DNA of 58,097 nt. It comes from a virus. Within the stretch, counting starts at the first letter, position 1, and every line of letters begins with the position of its first letter. Location of the stretch: IMG/VR virus record IMGVR_UViG_3300030508_000030, positions 1-58,097 of that record; one strand, written 5' to 3'. The notes beneath the pieces were generated by a model, which was given only the letters and a program-made list of their open reading frames with translations, ran no database searches and was not told the origin of the DNA. The translations under genes were made by a program, and so were the position numbers. Shown here in pieces: positions 48,606-55,858 of this stretch.

Positions 48606-48634
48606 AAAAACGCCAGCAACATTGCTGGCGTTTT
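48605..48634. terminator. Bidirectional intrinsic terminator
   Basis: Stem AACGCCAGCAA / TTGCTGGCGTT with a two-base loop, A run on the left and TTTTGTTTT on the right, between convergent genes at 48605 and 48638. Confidence 0.85.
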
Positions 48635-48637
48635 GTT

Positions 48638-49678
48638 TTATGAGGACATGATCATGACTCTGTAGTTTTGCTGAGTTAGGTAGTTCGTGTAGTATACCCT
48701 GTAACTGCCTATTGTTATCGGTGTACCGAACAGGTCCTTGTTGTTGTCGCCTATGTTTCCCTGGTTGAACACGTCGCAGTACCATTTTGTCTTGACTGTT
48801 TCGCTCAGCGGTTCCGCCATTACGAGAATTTGCGGAGCCTCGTTTGCTCTGAAATCGGCAGGTATGCTCGCGCCAAATGTCGCATTACCAGTAAATGGAA
48901 GCGCCTCTATCGCTTCGTTACCACCGGATATTAGCGATTCTATGGAGTCTACCCATCCGCAATAGAATGTAAATTGATTTACCTCTATAAACGTAGTGTC
49001 AGTAGCGATGAAGTTGTTACTGTCTATTACTTGTATCCTGTATACGTACGTCCCGCTTTGCAACCCGTTTATTATCGTGTTGGCGCTCGTAGGCGTAAGT
49101 ATGTTTGAAGCGGTCGGGCCGGATAGTTGTACCCATGCGTAACTAATCACAGTGCCTGTTCCTGGCGTAACCGTTGCAGCCAAAGTCGTCTGCATATTAG
49201 ATATAAACTGTGGAGCGCCGGCGTCCACAACTGGCGCCGTAAAGCCACCTGTGTTATTTATTAAACTCGTGGCTATCGTGGTGTTACACTTGTCAGATAT
49301 TATCACCAAGCTAAAGTTGTCCGTTCCAACCGGTATGTTGATCGATATGTTTGACGGGAAGGGGTAATTTACAGTTGTGCTGTAAACTATCTGGCTTGTG
49401 GTAATGCTGATGAGGTGTATCGTATAACCGCTGTGGTAGTTGCTGTCCGTCATGAAGTTTACAGAGACTACATCGTTAGCTACGGAGGTAGTAAGATTGA
49501 ACACAGCCCCACACACATCGTTAGATGCGCCATTTAATAACGCCTTTTGCAAAAATTTATCAGGACCTTGATAGTTCCAAGCGGCCACATACGCATCATC
49601 AGAACCCTGCTGTGGGTTGTTAACGTTGAAGTCGTATGAGGTTGATGAGAGTATGTTCGTGTTGGTAGTGTCAGCCAT
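48638..49678 (-). CDS. PKD-domain fibre-like protein (346 aa)
   Basis: A beta-rich protein with a PKD domain at about residues 152-236: VDAGAPQFISNMQTTLAATV, VISYAWVQLSGPTAS and SGTYVYRIQVIDSNNFIATD. The N-terminal part (FNLTTSVANDVVSVNFMTDS) and a C-terminal part (NEAPQILVMAEPLSETVKTK) flank it. PKD domains bind polysaccharide or protein. There is no signal peptide. It follows the sheath gene and a terminator, with its own TATTTAAA box 8 nt upstream, so it may be expressed separately. Confidence 0.75.
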   Translation of the reverse strand: MADTTNTNILSSTSYDFNVNNPQQGSDDAYVAAWNYQGPDKFLQKALLNGASNDVCGAVFNLTTSVANDVVSVNFMTDSNYHSGYTIHLISITTSQIVYSTTVNYPFPSNISINIPVGTDNFSLVIISDKCNTTIATSLINNTGGFTAPVVDAGAPQFISNMQTTLAATVTPGTGTVISYAWVQLSGPTASNILTPTSANTIINGLQSGTYVYRIQVIDSNNFIATDTTFIEVNQFTFYCGWVDSIESLISGGNEAIEALPFTGNATFGASIPADFRANEAPQILVMAEPLSETVKTKWYCDVFNQGNIGDNNKDLFGTPITIGSYRVYYTNYLTQQNYRVMIMSS

Positions 49679-49686
49679 TTTTATTT

Positions 49687-49694
49687 TTTAAATA
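49687..49694 (-). promoter_or_regulatory. TATTTAAA box
   Basis: Minus-strand ATATTTAAAAAATAAAA, 8 nt before the 49678 start and immediately after the terminator at 49699-49730. Confidence 0.55.
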
Positions 49695-49698
49695 TCAA

Positions 49699-49730
49699 AT
49701 AAAAAAGGTTCGTAAAAAATTACGAACCTT
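49699..49730 (-). terminator. Intrinsic terminator hairpin
   Basis: An 11-bp stem AAGGTTCGTAA / TTACGAACCTT with loop AAAA, followed on the minus strand by TTTTTTAT, after the sheath stop. Confidence 0.85.
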
Positions 49731-49752
49731 CTTGTGTTTATTTTACAACTTA

Positions 49753-52572
49753 TTAATTGCTGAAAGTGATCGCGCCGTCCTGAAGAACGAAGTCGATGAT
49801 TATCCTTTCTACCGGGTAAAGAGGGACGATCGTAATCTGGCCATACAACGTTGTCTTGTCGGCTATCGTGTTCGCTGTAGGCGAGCTTGAATTATCGACG
49901 ATGGATACGCTGAAATCGTCTATACCGTTCAACTTCTTGATGCGATCAAATATAGGCGTAACCGTGTTTATGAACGCAGTCTGTGTGACATTGTTGTTCA
50001 AGCTGAACAATAAAGGCCTAAGTATCTGGTTTAGCACCTTCTTCGCATAGCAAAGAAGTAACCTGTTGTGTATGAAAGACAATGCTGAGAAAACGGACTG
50101 CGTTGTCCTAACACCGGATATTTCATAGCCGGAGCCTGGGAACGAAGTGATAGGGTTTATGTTTGCCGTGAACAATATTTCCCTGTCGTCTATTTTAAGC
50201 CTTCTCCTCGACCTGATCAGGTTGTTCGTAACCGTTCTAAGCGACCCGCCTGGTGGCTGCCACACGTTCTCGTTTGTGGAGACGTATGTTATAGTTCCAA
50301 GCGCGAGCAAAGAAGGCGGAACCCAAGGGTTAACCCCATTTATGGTATCGGAGATCTGAAGCCAAGGGAAGTAAACCGCGACGTTATTGCTCTGCATGTT
50401 GGAGTTGGTTAGTGCATCAACGGCCGCATTACAATCCGCGAGCGAATCGTAAGAAAAGTCTGGTATGTACAAACAGTCACCCCTCGTGTTAATCATATCA
50501 AGAACGTAATCGCACGCAACCTCATGGTCCTCGAAGTTTATATCAGGAGTCGTTAGTATAGTGAAGTCGGCATCGATAGACTCCTTGTCGCTCAATACGT
50601 CGACAGCCATGGTCCAAGCCTGGTAGTCAAGAGAGGTAGGGTCTGCCCAGTTCCTCGTGTTGTAAACGTTCCAGCCATCAAATCCGCCGGCGAAATCAAC
50701 AACGAACTTGTTCCTTATAACTTGATTCGCTGGAGTAACCACATTGCCGTTTATATCGGTGTATATAGTAGGCCTTGCAAACGTGAACACATTGCTCTGC
50801 ACGGAGGCGAAAGTAGTGTTGTTGGTTGGGTTCAAGTGGAAGCCCTTGCCGAGAATGGTAGCTCCACTCTTGTAAGTAAGCTGAGAAGGTGCAACCGCTT
50901 GGTTCATGTTTATAGAGTTGTTCGCAAGTCCAAGCGTCTGCTTGGTAATAGACTTGGTCTTGTCGTAATCTATCGTCCAGGCAAGGTCAGGCACTTTAAG
51001 TCCGGTTATGTTAGGGTAACCAAGGCAGCCCCAAGGCAACGCGTTGTAAGGCAGCTCCTCGTCGGTGTTCATTTCTATGAATATGAACCTCGATCTAAGT
51101 TGGAACTCCTCACCATCACCTATTCTCCTTAGAACATAGTTCTGAGAAGTAGGGTCAAGGTTCATGTTAGCGAATGTCTCATACCTGCTTGGAGACTGGT
51201 CCTCAAAATCGCCCCAGCCCCTTACCGACAAATCAAACGAGCCGCCGCCGTTATTAGTGGCGATGTTTATGTTGGTAATCTCGATTTTTATGTCGGTGTT
51301 CGCCGAAACGCCATCCGTTATAGCCCAGAACCTAAACAACCTCTTGTAGTGGCCGTTAGAATCTGTATCGGACACATACCAAGGTGTGTATGGCGTTTGG
51401 TATTGTGTGTTAGAAAAATCAAGTATTTCATTCTCCCATGTAGGCATGATATATTTTGCCACAACTGGCGTAGCACTTATGCTAAGCGTTGATGCAGGCA
51501 ATACAGATGACAATGGGGTATTCGTTGTTACATCGAGCAAGTCGAAAGTGGTGCTGCCGGCGCTGAACGCCACGTTAGTAACAGCCCATGTGCCGTTAAC
51601 GATCGCTATGTTGCCGGTACCGCTAACGCCGGACACTTCTACATCGGAACTGTTAGACAGCCATGCTGTTATATCAGATCCAACGGTTAACGTTGTACTG
51701 TTAGTGGTCGCAGTTACATTAGTTATAACCGCGTTTTGAAAAGTAAATGTAGTTCCGAATGCAGTTTCACCAGCGGTCAAATCAAGATAGTTCAACGCCT
51801 GAGTGCTTCCAGGTAGGTAATAAGCGGTGGTAAGCTCAGGCACTGGGTGCGATTGAACAGAAGGTATGATGAAATCTACCCAAAGCGGCGCGATCTTGTC
51901 GTTCATGTAAGGCACGGCGAGAGGGTCGGTACCAAATTTCTTCACGATGTACTGAGGCGAGCTTGGCCTTAGAGAAACCGTTATCGAATCAGGAGATATG
52001 GAGCCGGTAAGTGGCTGTACATACGATATTATTAAAGTGAAAAGATAATCAGTAGCCCTTGTTACAGGTGAGCTCGTTAGAGGGTCCGTATAAGTTGCGT
52101 TTGCTACCACAACGGAGTTAACCTGAGCGCCACCAGTTATTAAAGTGTTCCTCTGTTTCAATACGCAGACGAGGCCCTGTGGACCAGGAGCCAAAGCCGT
52201 AGGATTAGATGGATCAGTTATATTCGCAGGGGAAGAACCGGTGCCAGCGAGTGTGATACCATAGCCAACCGTATCTTTGTAACCCTCAAGACCTAACACT
52301 CTAACTTCTTTGTAATTGTTAGCTTGTTCGAGGTATTGCTTTGCAAAGTATGAGGTTGGAAAATCTGGGTTCAAATCACCAAGCCTAAAAGCCCTGTCGG
52401 TGTAAGTAGCAGAATTTGTTATTTCAAAAGCCGGACCTTTCTCAGTAAGACCAATAGCTGCTGCACTAAAGCCACCTGTAGCCTGAGTTACAACAGTCAA
52501 ATCAACCTCCCTGAAGTATACACCAGGAGAGTTGTAAGGAACCTGAGAAGCGGTCGTAATGTTAGTAGCCAT
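49753..52572 (-). CDS. gp18: Tail sheath protein (T4 gp18-like, long form)
   Basis: Contractile sheath subunit. The N-terminus reads NSPGVYFREVDLTVV with YFAKQYLEQANNYKEVRVLG. The C-terminal domain shows the sheath signature: ISGVRTTQSVFSALSFIHNR, YAKKVLNQILRPLLFSLNNN, FINTVTPIFDRIKKLNGIDD and YPVERIIIDFVLQDGAI. At 939 residues it is much longer than T4 gp18 (659 aa), so extra surface domains are likely in the middle. It is the first gene of the long minus-strand tail block. Confidence 0.92.
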   Translation of the reverse strand: MATNITTASQVPYNSPGVYFREVDLTVVTQATGGFSAAAIGLTEKGPAFEITNSATYTDRAFRLGDLNPDFPTSYFAKQYLEQANNYKEVRVLGLEGYKDTVGYGITLAGTGSSPANITDPSNPTALAPGPQGLVCVLKQRNTLITGGAQVNSVVVANATYTDPLTSSPVTRATDYLFTLIISYVQPLTGSISPDSITVSLRPSSPQYIVKKFGTDPLAVPYMNDKIAPLWVDFIIPSVQSHPVPELTTAYYLPGSTQALNYLDLTAGETAFGTTFTFQNAVITNVTATTNSTTLTVGSDITAWLSNSSDVEVSGVSGTGNIAIVNGTWAVTNVAFSAGSTTFDLLDVTTNTPLSSVLPASTLSISATPVVAKYIMPTWENEILDFSNTQYQTPYTPWYVSDTDSNGHYKRLFRFWAITDGVSANTDIKIEITNINIATNNGGGSFDLSVRGWGDFEDQSPSRYETFANMNLDPTSQNYVLRRIGDGEEFQLRSRFIFIEMNTDEELPYNALPWGCLGYPNITGLKVPDLAWTIDYDKTKSITKQTLGLANNSINMNQAVAPSQLTYKSGATILGKGFHLNPTNNTTFASVQSNVFTFARPTIYTDINGNVVTPANQVIRNKFVVDFAGGFDGWNVYNTRNWADPTSLDYQAWTMAVDVLSDKESIDADFTILTTPDINFEDHEVACDYVLDMINTRGDCLYIPDFSYDSLADCNAAVDALTNSNMQSNNVAVYFPWLQISDTINGVNPWVPPSLLALGTITYVSTNENVWQPPGGSLRTVTNNLIRSRRRLKIDDREILFTANINPITSFPGSGYEISGVRTTQSVFSALSFIHNRLLLCYAKKVLNQILRPLLFSLNNNVTQTAFINTVTPIFDRIKKLNGIDDFSVSIVDNSSSPTANTIADKTTLYGQITIVPLYPVERIIIDFVLQDGAITFSN

Positions 52573-52606
52573 TTATATTAACTTTTATTAATTCCAATAT
52601 TTTTAT

Positions 52607-52614
52607 TTTAAATA
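52607..52614 (-). promoter_or_regulatory. TATTTAAA box
   Basis: Minus-strand ATATTTAAAATAAAAATATT, 34 nt before the sheath start; this is the first box of the block. Confidence 0.45.
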
Positions 52615-52649
52615 TTTACTTTTTATTTTTTATCCAGTATTATTATTCT

Positions 52650-52672
52650 CTGGGAATTTTGTACTACTTTTA
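52650..52672 (+). promoter_or_regulatory. Promoter with Bacteroidota-type -7 box
   Basis: CTGGGAATTT, five bases (TGTAC, identical to the 20907 copy), then TACTTTTA (52665-52672), a weaker -7 box. It lies 21 bases before the 52694 start. Confidence 0.55.
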
Positions 52673-52693
52673 CGCCATACACAAACTTTTACT

Positions 52694-53020
52694 ATGAATT
52701 TTCTATCTTTTTTGTCCTTCGGATTGCCTAACATATTGATTATTATTGCGATGTTTGCAATAAAACTAAAGGGTAAAATGAACCGTAAAGGGGTCTTGTT
52801 TTTCTGTTATCCTTGGATCAGCGCAATCTTTTACATACTGACACTTGTGAATGTTTTTACCATGAAATGGTACGAAGCCGGAATACAAGCCGCTTGGTTA
52901 ATAGTGTTTTTCGCAATAGTGGGAATCGGCAAATCAGGAGATCAGACGTCCGGAATTATTAAATTTTTTATTGCCATATCGGCTTTATTCTCGGTTTCCT
53001 TTACAATAGCATTAATTTAA
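52694..53020 (+). CDS. Small membrane protein (108 aa)
   Basis: Not recognised. Three to four hydrophobic segments are visible (FLSFLSFGLPNILIIIAMFA, GVLFFCYPWISAIFYILTLV, GIQAAWLIVFFAIVGI, IIKFFIAISALFSVSFTIAL), with basic residues between the first two. It is the first gene of the right-hand plus-strand operon. A role in membrane exclusion or host takeover is possible but untested. Confidence 0.65.
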   Translation: MNFLSFLSFGLPNILIIIAMFAIKLKGKMNRKGVLFFCYPWISAIFYILTLVNVFTMKWYEAGIQAAWLIVFFAIVGIGKSGDQTSGIIKFFIAISALFSVSFTIALI

Positions 53021-53024
53021 ACTT

Positions 53025-53235
53025 ATGTACATAATACTTGATACCTCGAGAAAAAATGTTTTGGAAGCCGGGACGACACGGATACACTGATAACATTCAG
53101 TAGGCGGGCACCTACTCCATAGAAGATGCGTTAAAGATAACGTCTTGCGTGAACGTGAACGAGAAGGACAATTTTTTCTTCTCTCTTGACGTCATAAACG
53201 AAATAATAAAGGACAGCATAATAAAAAAAATATAG
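53025..53235 (+). pseudogene. Broken small gene: frameshift plus in-frame TAG
   Basis: The start codon at 53025 gives MYIILDTSRKN and then a wrong frame. In frame +1 from an A6 run the text reads MFWKPGRHGYTDNIQ, a TAG at 53101, then AGTYSIEDALKITSCVNVN and onward to the TAG at 53233. This resembles a small phage protein with W-x-P-x-x-x-G-Y-T and A-G-x-Y-S. Two separate lesions interrupt it. Sequencing error in the A run could explain the frameshift but not the TAG. TAG is an ordinary stop in neighbouring genes, so recoding is unlikely. Confidence 0.6.
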
Positions 53236-53236
53236 C

Positions 53237-53779
53237 ATGAAAACCTACTTTGTAAAGACCTTCGAACAACACCCGTTTACGGTTGACCTTCATGACCTGC
53301 CCATCTTATGCGACGTGGAAACGAACGAGCCATTCGCCCAGATTGAAAACGACCTCGGCTGGATAAGGGATGGCGAAGTTTTTACGGAAGAAGAGATGAC
53401 AATAAGCTCATATTCCAAAAGACACAAGTTTATACAAGTGGGTGATTATGTTGTTTTAGGTCTGTTCGATAGCCTTGTGGGAAAGGTTGACGAGATAATA
53501 TATGAGGATCAAGAGGGTTACTCTTATGAGGATAAATTGAAAATTATCGACATAAAAATGTTATCATCCCGGCCGGGATGGGAATATAACGGCCCCGCCG
53601 AAGAGACCATAATGCGAAAAGACTGTATTGCCAAACCATACAATATCGCGAGCATCATAATAACCGAGGATAGATTCAAAAAAGACTATTGTGATTTTAT
53701 AAAGACCGGTACAGTTTCCATCGATGAACAGTTCGAATGGCTTATGAAGAGGGTAAAAATAAAAAAATATGGAGAATAA
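53237..53779 (+). CDS. Hypothetical protein (180 aa)
   Basis: Not recognised. A 180-residue, acidic, soluble protein with strand-rich N-terminal part (TYFVKTFEQHPFTVDLHDLP) and a basic C-terminal tail (KRVKIKKYGE). It overlaps the next start by 11 bases. No catalytic motif is apparent. It starts one base past the TAG of the broken gene. Confidence 0.6.
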   Translation: MKTYFVKTFEQHPFTVDLHDLPILCDVETNEPFAQIENDLGWIRDGEVFTEEEMTISSYSKRHKFIQVGDYVVLGLFDSLVGKVDEIIYEDQEGYSYEDKLKIIDIKMLSSRPGWEYNGPAEETIMRKDCIAKPYNIASIIITEDRFKKDYCDFIKTGTVSIDEQFEWLMKRVKIKKYGE

Positions 53780-54299
53780 ATTGAATTTGAGAGTTTACTT
53801 GGATTTTATTGATGCGCCGAACGGTACTTGCTGCCGCTCGTTTTATAAATTCTTTCAAAATGAAATGGGCCAGGCTCCCGGATCGAAATCGAAACACCAG
53901 GCGTGGCGCGGAGGATATGTGGATCATCTGGAGGAGACAATGTCATTCGCCGTGGATATTTATTACTTGATGGAAAGGGAAAGAAAAATGAGCTTTTCAT
54001 TGTCCGACGCAATCCTCGTTTTATTTTTGCACGACATAGAGAAGATATTCAAGTACACGAGGCACTTCACGTATAGATTTGACAACCGCAAAGACGAGGA
54101 GGCGTATAAGGCTGAGCTCATCTCTCTTTTCGGCTTTGAGCTGACTGACGATCATAAGAACGCGTTGAAGTATGTACATGGCGAGGGCGAGGACTACTCG
54201 AGTACGGAAAGGGTGCAAGGACCTCTGGCGGCTTTTGTGCACATCTGCGACGTAGCAAGTGCGAGGATATGGTTTGATTACCCTAAAAAATATAGATAG
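53769..54299 (+). CDS. HD-domain protein (predicted phosphohydrolase)
   Basis: The pattern of an HD-domain metal phosphohydrolase is visible: GGYVDHLEET (His53), ILVLFLHDIEKIFKY (His88-Asp89), then a later His in YVHGEGED and a final Asp in HICDVASAR. These are the usual H..HD..D ligands. Substrates of such enzymes include nucleotides and second messengers; the substrate is unknown here. The C-terminus ends abruptly after YPKKYR. It lies in the accessory operon with an RNA ligase and nucleotidyltransferase. Confidence 0.8.
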   Translation: MENKLNLRVYLDFIDAPNGTCCRSFYKFFQNEMGQAPGSKSKHQAWRGGYVDHLEETMSFAVDIYYLMERERKMSFSLSDAILVLFLHDIEKIFKYTRHFTYRFDNRKDEEAYKAELISLFGFELTDDHKNALKYVHGEGEDYSSTERVQGPLAAFVHICDVASARIWFDYPKKYR

Positions 54300-54300
54300 T

Positions 54301-54648
54301 ATGAGAGCTGGCGATTTACTCGACGAAATCTACAAGGAGGATAAAAACACGGTTAGCTCATTCATGCCCAGCGGTCTCCCACACAACGATAGGGAGACCG
54401 CTATAAGGGCAATGGAGATATGGGCAGCGTGGCAGGCGAAGTTCTTTGCTATATTCCTGGAGCACCATTGTGTCCGTGCAAGCCAGGATGAGTGGACGTA
54501 TAGTGAAGATAATTATAGAAACCGCCACAAGATAGAGCAGATATACGACTTTTTTCTTGCAAAGCAGGAGAGAATGGAACAGGACTCATTAGACGCCACG
54601 AAGCACAAGTTTACGAGAAACCCGAACTATTTTCTGGGGTTGCAATGA
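54301..54648 (+). CDS. Hypothetical protein (115 aa)
   Basis: Not recognised. The start at MRAGDLLDEIY follows the HD gene's stop by one base (TAGT-ATG); a longer reading only reads into the HD gene. The protein is acidic and helical, with many Trp, Tyr and Phe in the middle (AMEIWAAWQAKFFAIFLEHH). It ends in NPNYFLGLQ. It may act with the HD protein, judged only by adjacency. Confidence 0.6.
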   Translation: MRAGDLLDEIYKEDKNTVSSFMPSGLPHNDRETAIRAMEIWAAWQAKFFAIFLEHHCVRASQDEWTYSEDNYRNRHKIEQIYDFFLAKQERMEQDSLDATKHKFTRNPNYFLGLQ

Positions 54649-54712
54649 AATTAGATCTGAAGTATTCAGAATGGCAAAATAAGCCTCATCTTTGACTTCA
54701 AATTTAATTTTA

Positions 54713-54961
54713 ATGATAACTATAAGCCATGTAAAAGATCGTTTTAAATCGACCAGGAAGCGCCTTCCGATCGACTTCCGCTGGTTTTCAAAAGATTGGT
54801 GGGCTTACCTGCTTACAAAACCTCGTGCCAAAAACTTTTGTAGTTGGTTTACGAGACTTTGGTGTAGGGCTTGTATGCACCCGGACGGACCTGTTTACTA
54901 CAATTGTACCGGTGTTGAGCCAAATTGGCATTGTAAATGTTGTAACGATTATCTTGGATAA
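54713..54961 (+). CDS. Small Cys/Trp-rich protein, zinc-ribbon-like (82 aa)
   Basis: I start at MITISHVKD (54713); TTG at 54692 gives seven more residues. The C-terminal part (CRACMHPDGPVYYNCTGVEP, then HCKCCNDYLG) has Cys and His pairs that could form a zinc site. Similar Cys-rich ends (H-P-x-G..Y-N...E-P-x-x-x-C..C...L-G) occur in uncharacterised phage proteins. The N-terminal half is basic and aromatic. A nucleic-acid-binding role is possible. Confidence 0.6.
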   Translation: MITISHVKDRFKSTRKRLPIDFRWFSKDWWAYLLTKPRAKNFCSWFTRLWCRACMHPDGPVYYNCTGVEPNWHCKCCNDYLG

Positions 54962-55129
54962 ATGAAGAGATTAGTTTGGATTGTCGTATTCGACAATGTG
55001 AGGCGCGTTTTTAAGACCGAAAAAATACTCGAGGCAGATGCGATAAAATTATCGTTGAAGTATTTCTACAACGAAGCGGATGCTTGCAACAGTACTATTG
55101 GAATTTACATTGATGAACCATATTCATGA
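54962..55129 (+). CDS. Very small protein (55 aa)
   Basis: A short gene that starts MKRLVWIVVFDNVRRVFKTE immediately after the previous stop and ends NSTIGIYIDEPYS. It is mixed alpha/beta with an amphipathic middle. It has no signal peptide, although the first 10 residues are hydrophobic. The tight junction with the gene before it supports it being translated. No function recognised. Confidence 0.5.
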   Translation: MKRLVWIVVFDNVRRVFKTEKILEADAIKLSLKYFYNEADACNSTIGIYIDEPYS

Positions 55130-55191
55130 ATAATGACGGGATTAATAGAGATATTCGCAACATGCAAGAAATTGAATTAATTCTTAAATAA
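55126..55191 (+). CDS. Possible micro-ORF (21 aa)
   Basis: MNNDGINRDIRNMQEIELIL plus Lys, overlapping the 55-residue gene by ATGA. It is short enough to be chance. The overlap and the A/T-rich gap before the next gene are the only support. Confidence 0.2.
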   Translation: MNNDGINRDIRNMQEIELILK

Positions 55192-55197
55192 TAATAT

Positions 55198-55629
55198 ATG
55201 TATCAGGAAAAAGCGAGCTGGTCTACTTTCGGGATATTTGGCTCAATATCCGGCGGCGTTCTATTGTTAATAGGTATAATAGTGCTTGGCATGTGGGGTT
55301 GCCCAAGGTATTCCGTTTATTCCGCACAGAAATCTGGCGAGGCAGAGCTTGCCCAGGCGCAGTATTCTAAGGAGGTGGCAGTAGCCCAGGCGAAAGCAAA
55401 GATGGAAAGTGCAACCTACGAGGCCAACGCGGATACCGTAAGGGCACACGGCATAGCCAGGTCGAACCAGATCATTGGTTCTTCGCTGAAGGACAACCCG
55501 GATTATCTCAAATGGCTTTGGATCGACGAGATAAACAAGCAGCAGAACATCATATATGTTCCTACTGAGGCTAACATACCCATCCTCGAGGCTAACAGAT
55601 TAAAAGACAAAACGATTACAACCAAATAG
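55198..55629 (+). CDS. Membrane protein resembling the C-terminal part of band-7/SPFH proteins (143 aa)
   Basis: One N-terminal transmembrane helix (SISGGVLLLIGIIVLGMW). A helical, Ala/Glu/Lys-rich part follows (SGEAELAQAQYSKEVAVAQA; TYEANADTVRAHGIARSN), then QIIGSSLKDNPDYLKWLWID and the end IIYVPTEANIPIL. This looks like the tail region of prohibitin or SPFH proteins, though the SPFH core is missing. Phage proteins of this layout are known but poorly understood. It may form oligomers at the membrane. Confidence 0.68.
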   Translation: MYQEKASWSTFGIFGSISGGVLLLIGIIVLGMWGCPRYSVYSAQKSGEAELAQAQYSKEVAVAQAKAKMESATYEANADTVRAHGIARSNQIIGSSLKDNPDYLKWLWIDEINKQQNIIYVPTEANIPILEANRLKDKTITTK

Positions 55630-55630
55630 T

Positions 55631-55825
55631 ATGAGAACCTTAACTAAACTTGAGAGATATTCATTAATACTGTTCTTCACGGGTATTACTATGGGCTTGC
55701 TCGTACTTCCAATAATATCAGATTATTGGGTTCGTTGCTTCGACTTGGTTTTTGCAATCATATCATCGTGTGTCGGAGGCATAGGCATTATTTGCGTGAT
55801 GTGTGACTGCGATAATACGGAATAA
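55631..55825 (+). CDS. Small membrane protein (64 aa)
   Basis: Two hydrophobic helices (YSLILFFTGITMGLLVLPII and DLVFAIISSCVGGIGIICVM) with a short loop and a Cys-rich tail (CVMCDCDNTE). It starts one base after the stop of the previous membrane protein, so the two are co-translated. Its function is unknown. The Cys pair near the C-terminus might bind a metal. Confidence 0.62.
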   Translation: MRTLTKLERYSLILFFTGITMGLLVLPIISDYWVRCFDLVFAIISSCVGGIGIICVMCDCDNTE

Positions 55826-55829
55826 GTTA

Positions 55830-55851
55830 TACCAGGTATTATTTCATACAT
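55830..55851 (+). promoter_or_regulatory. Promoter with Bacteroidota-type -7 box
   Basis: CCAGGTATTA, five bases (TTTCA), then TACATTTG, ending just before the RNA ligase start codon at 55859. The near-absence of a leader is notable. Coordinates are approximate by one or two bases. Confidence 0.58.
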
Positions 55852-55858
55852 TTGCCAC

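Noticed and set aside
24839-52572. Diversity-generating retroelement acting on fibres
   Set aside because: No reverse transcriptase, accessory gene or template/variable repeat pair was seen in the window.
53025-53235. TAG recoding (code 15) as in some gut phages
   Set aside because: Nearby genes end normally at TAG (for example 54299, 55629, 56494) and long structural genes have no internal TAG. One in-frame TAG together with a frameshift is better explained by decay or error.
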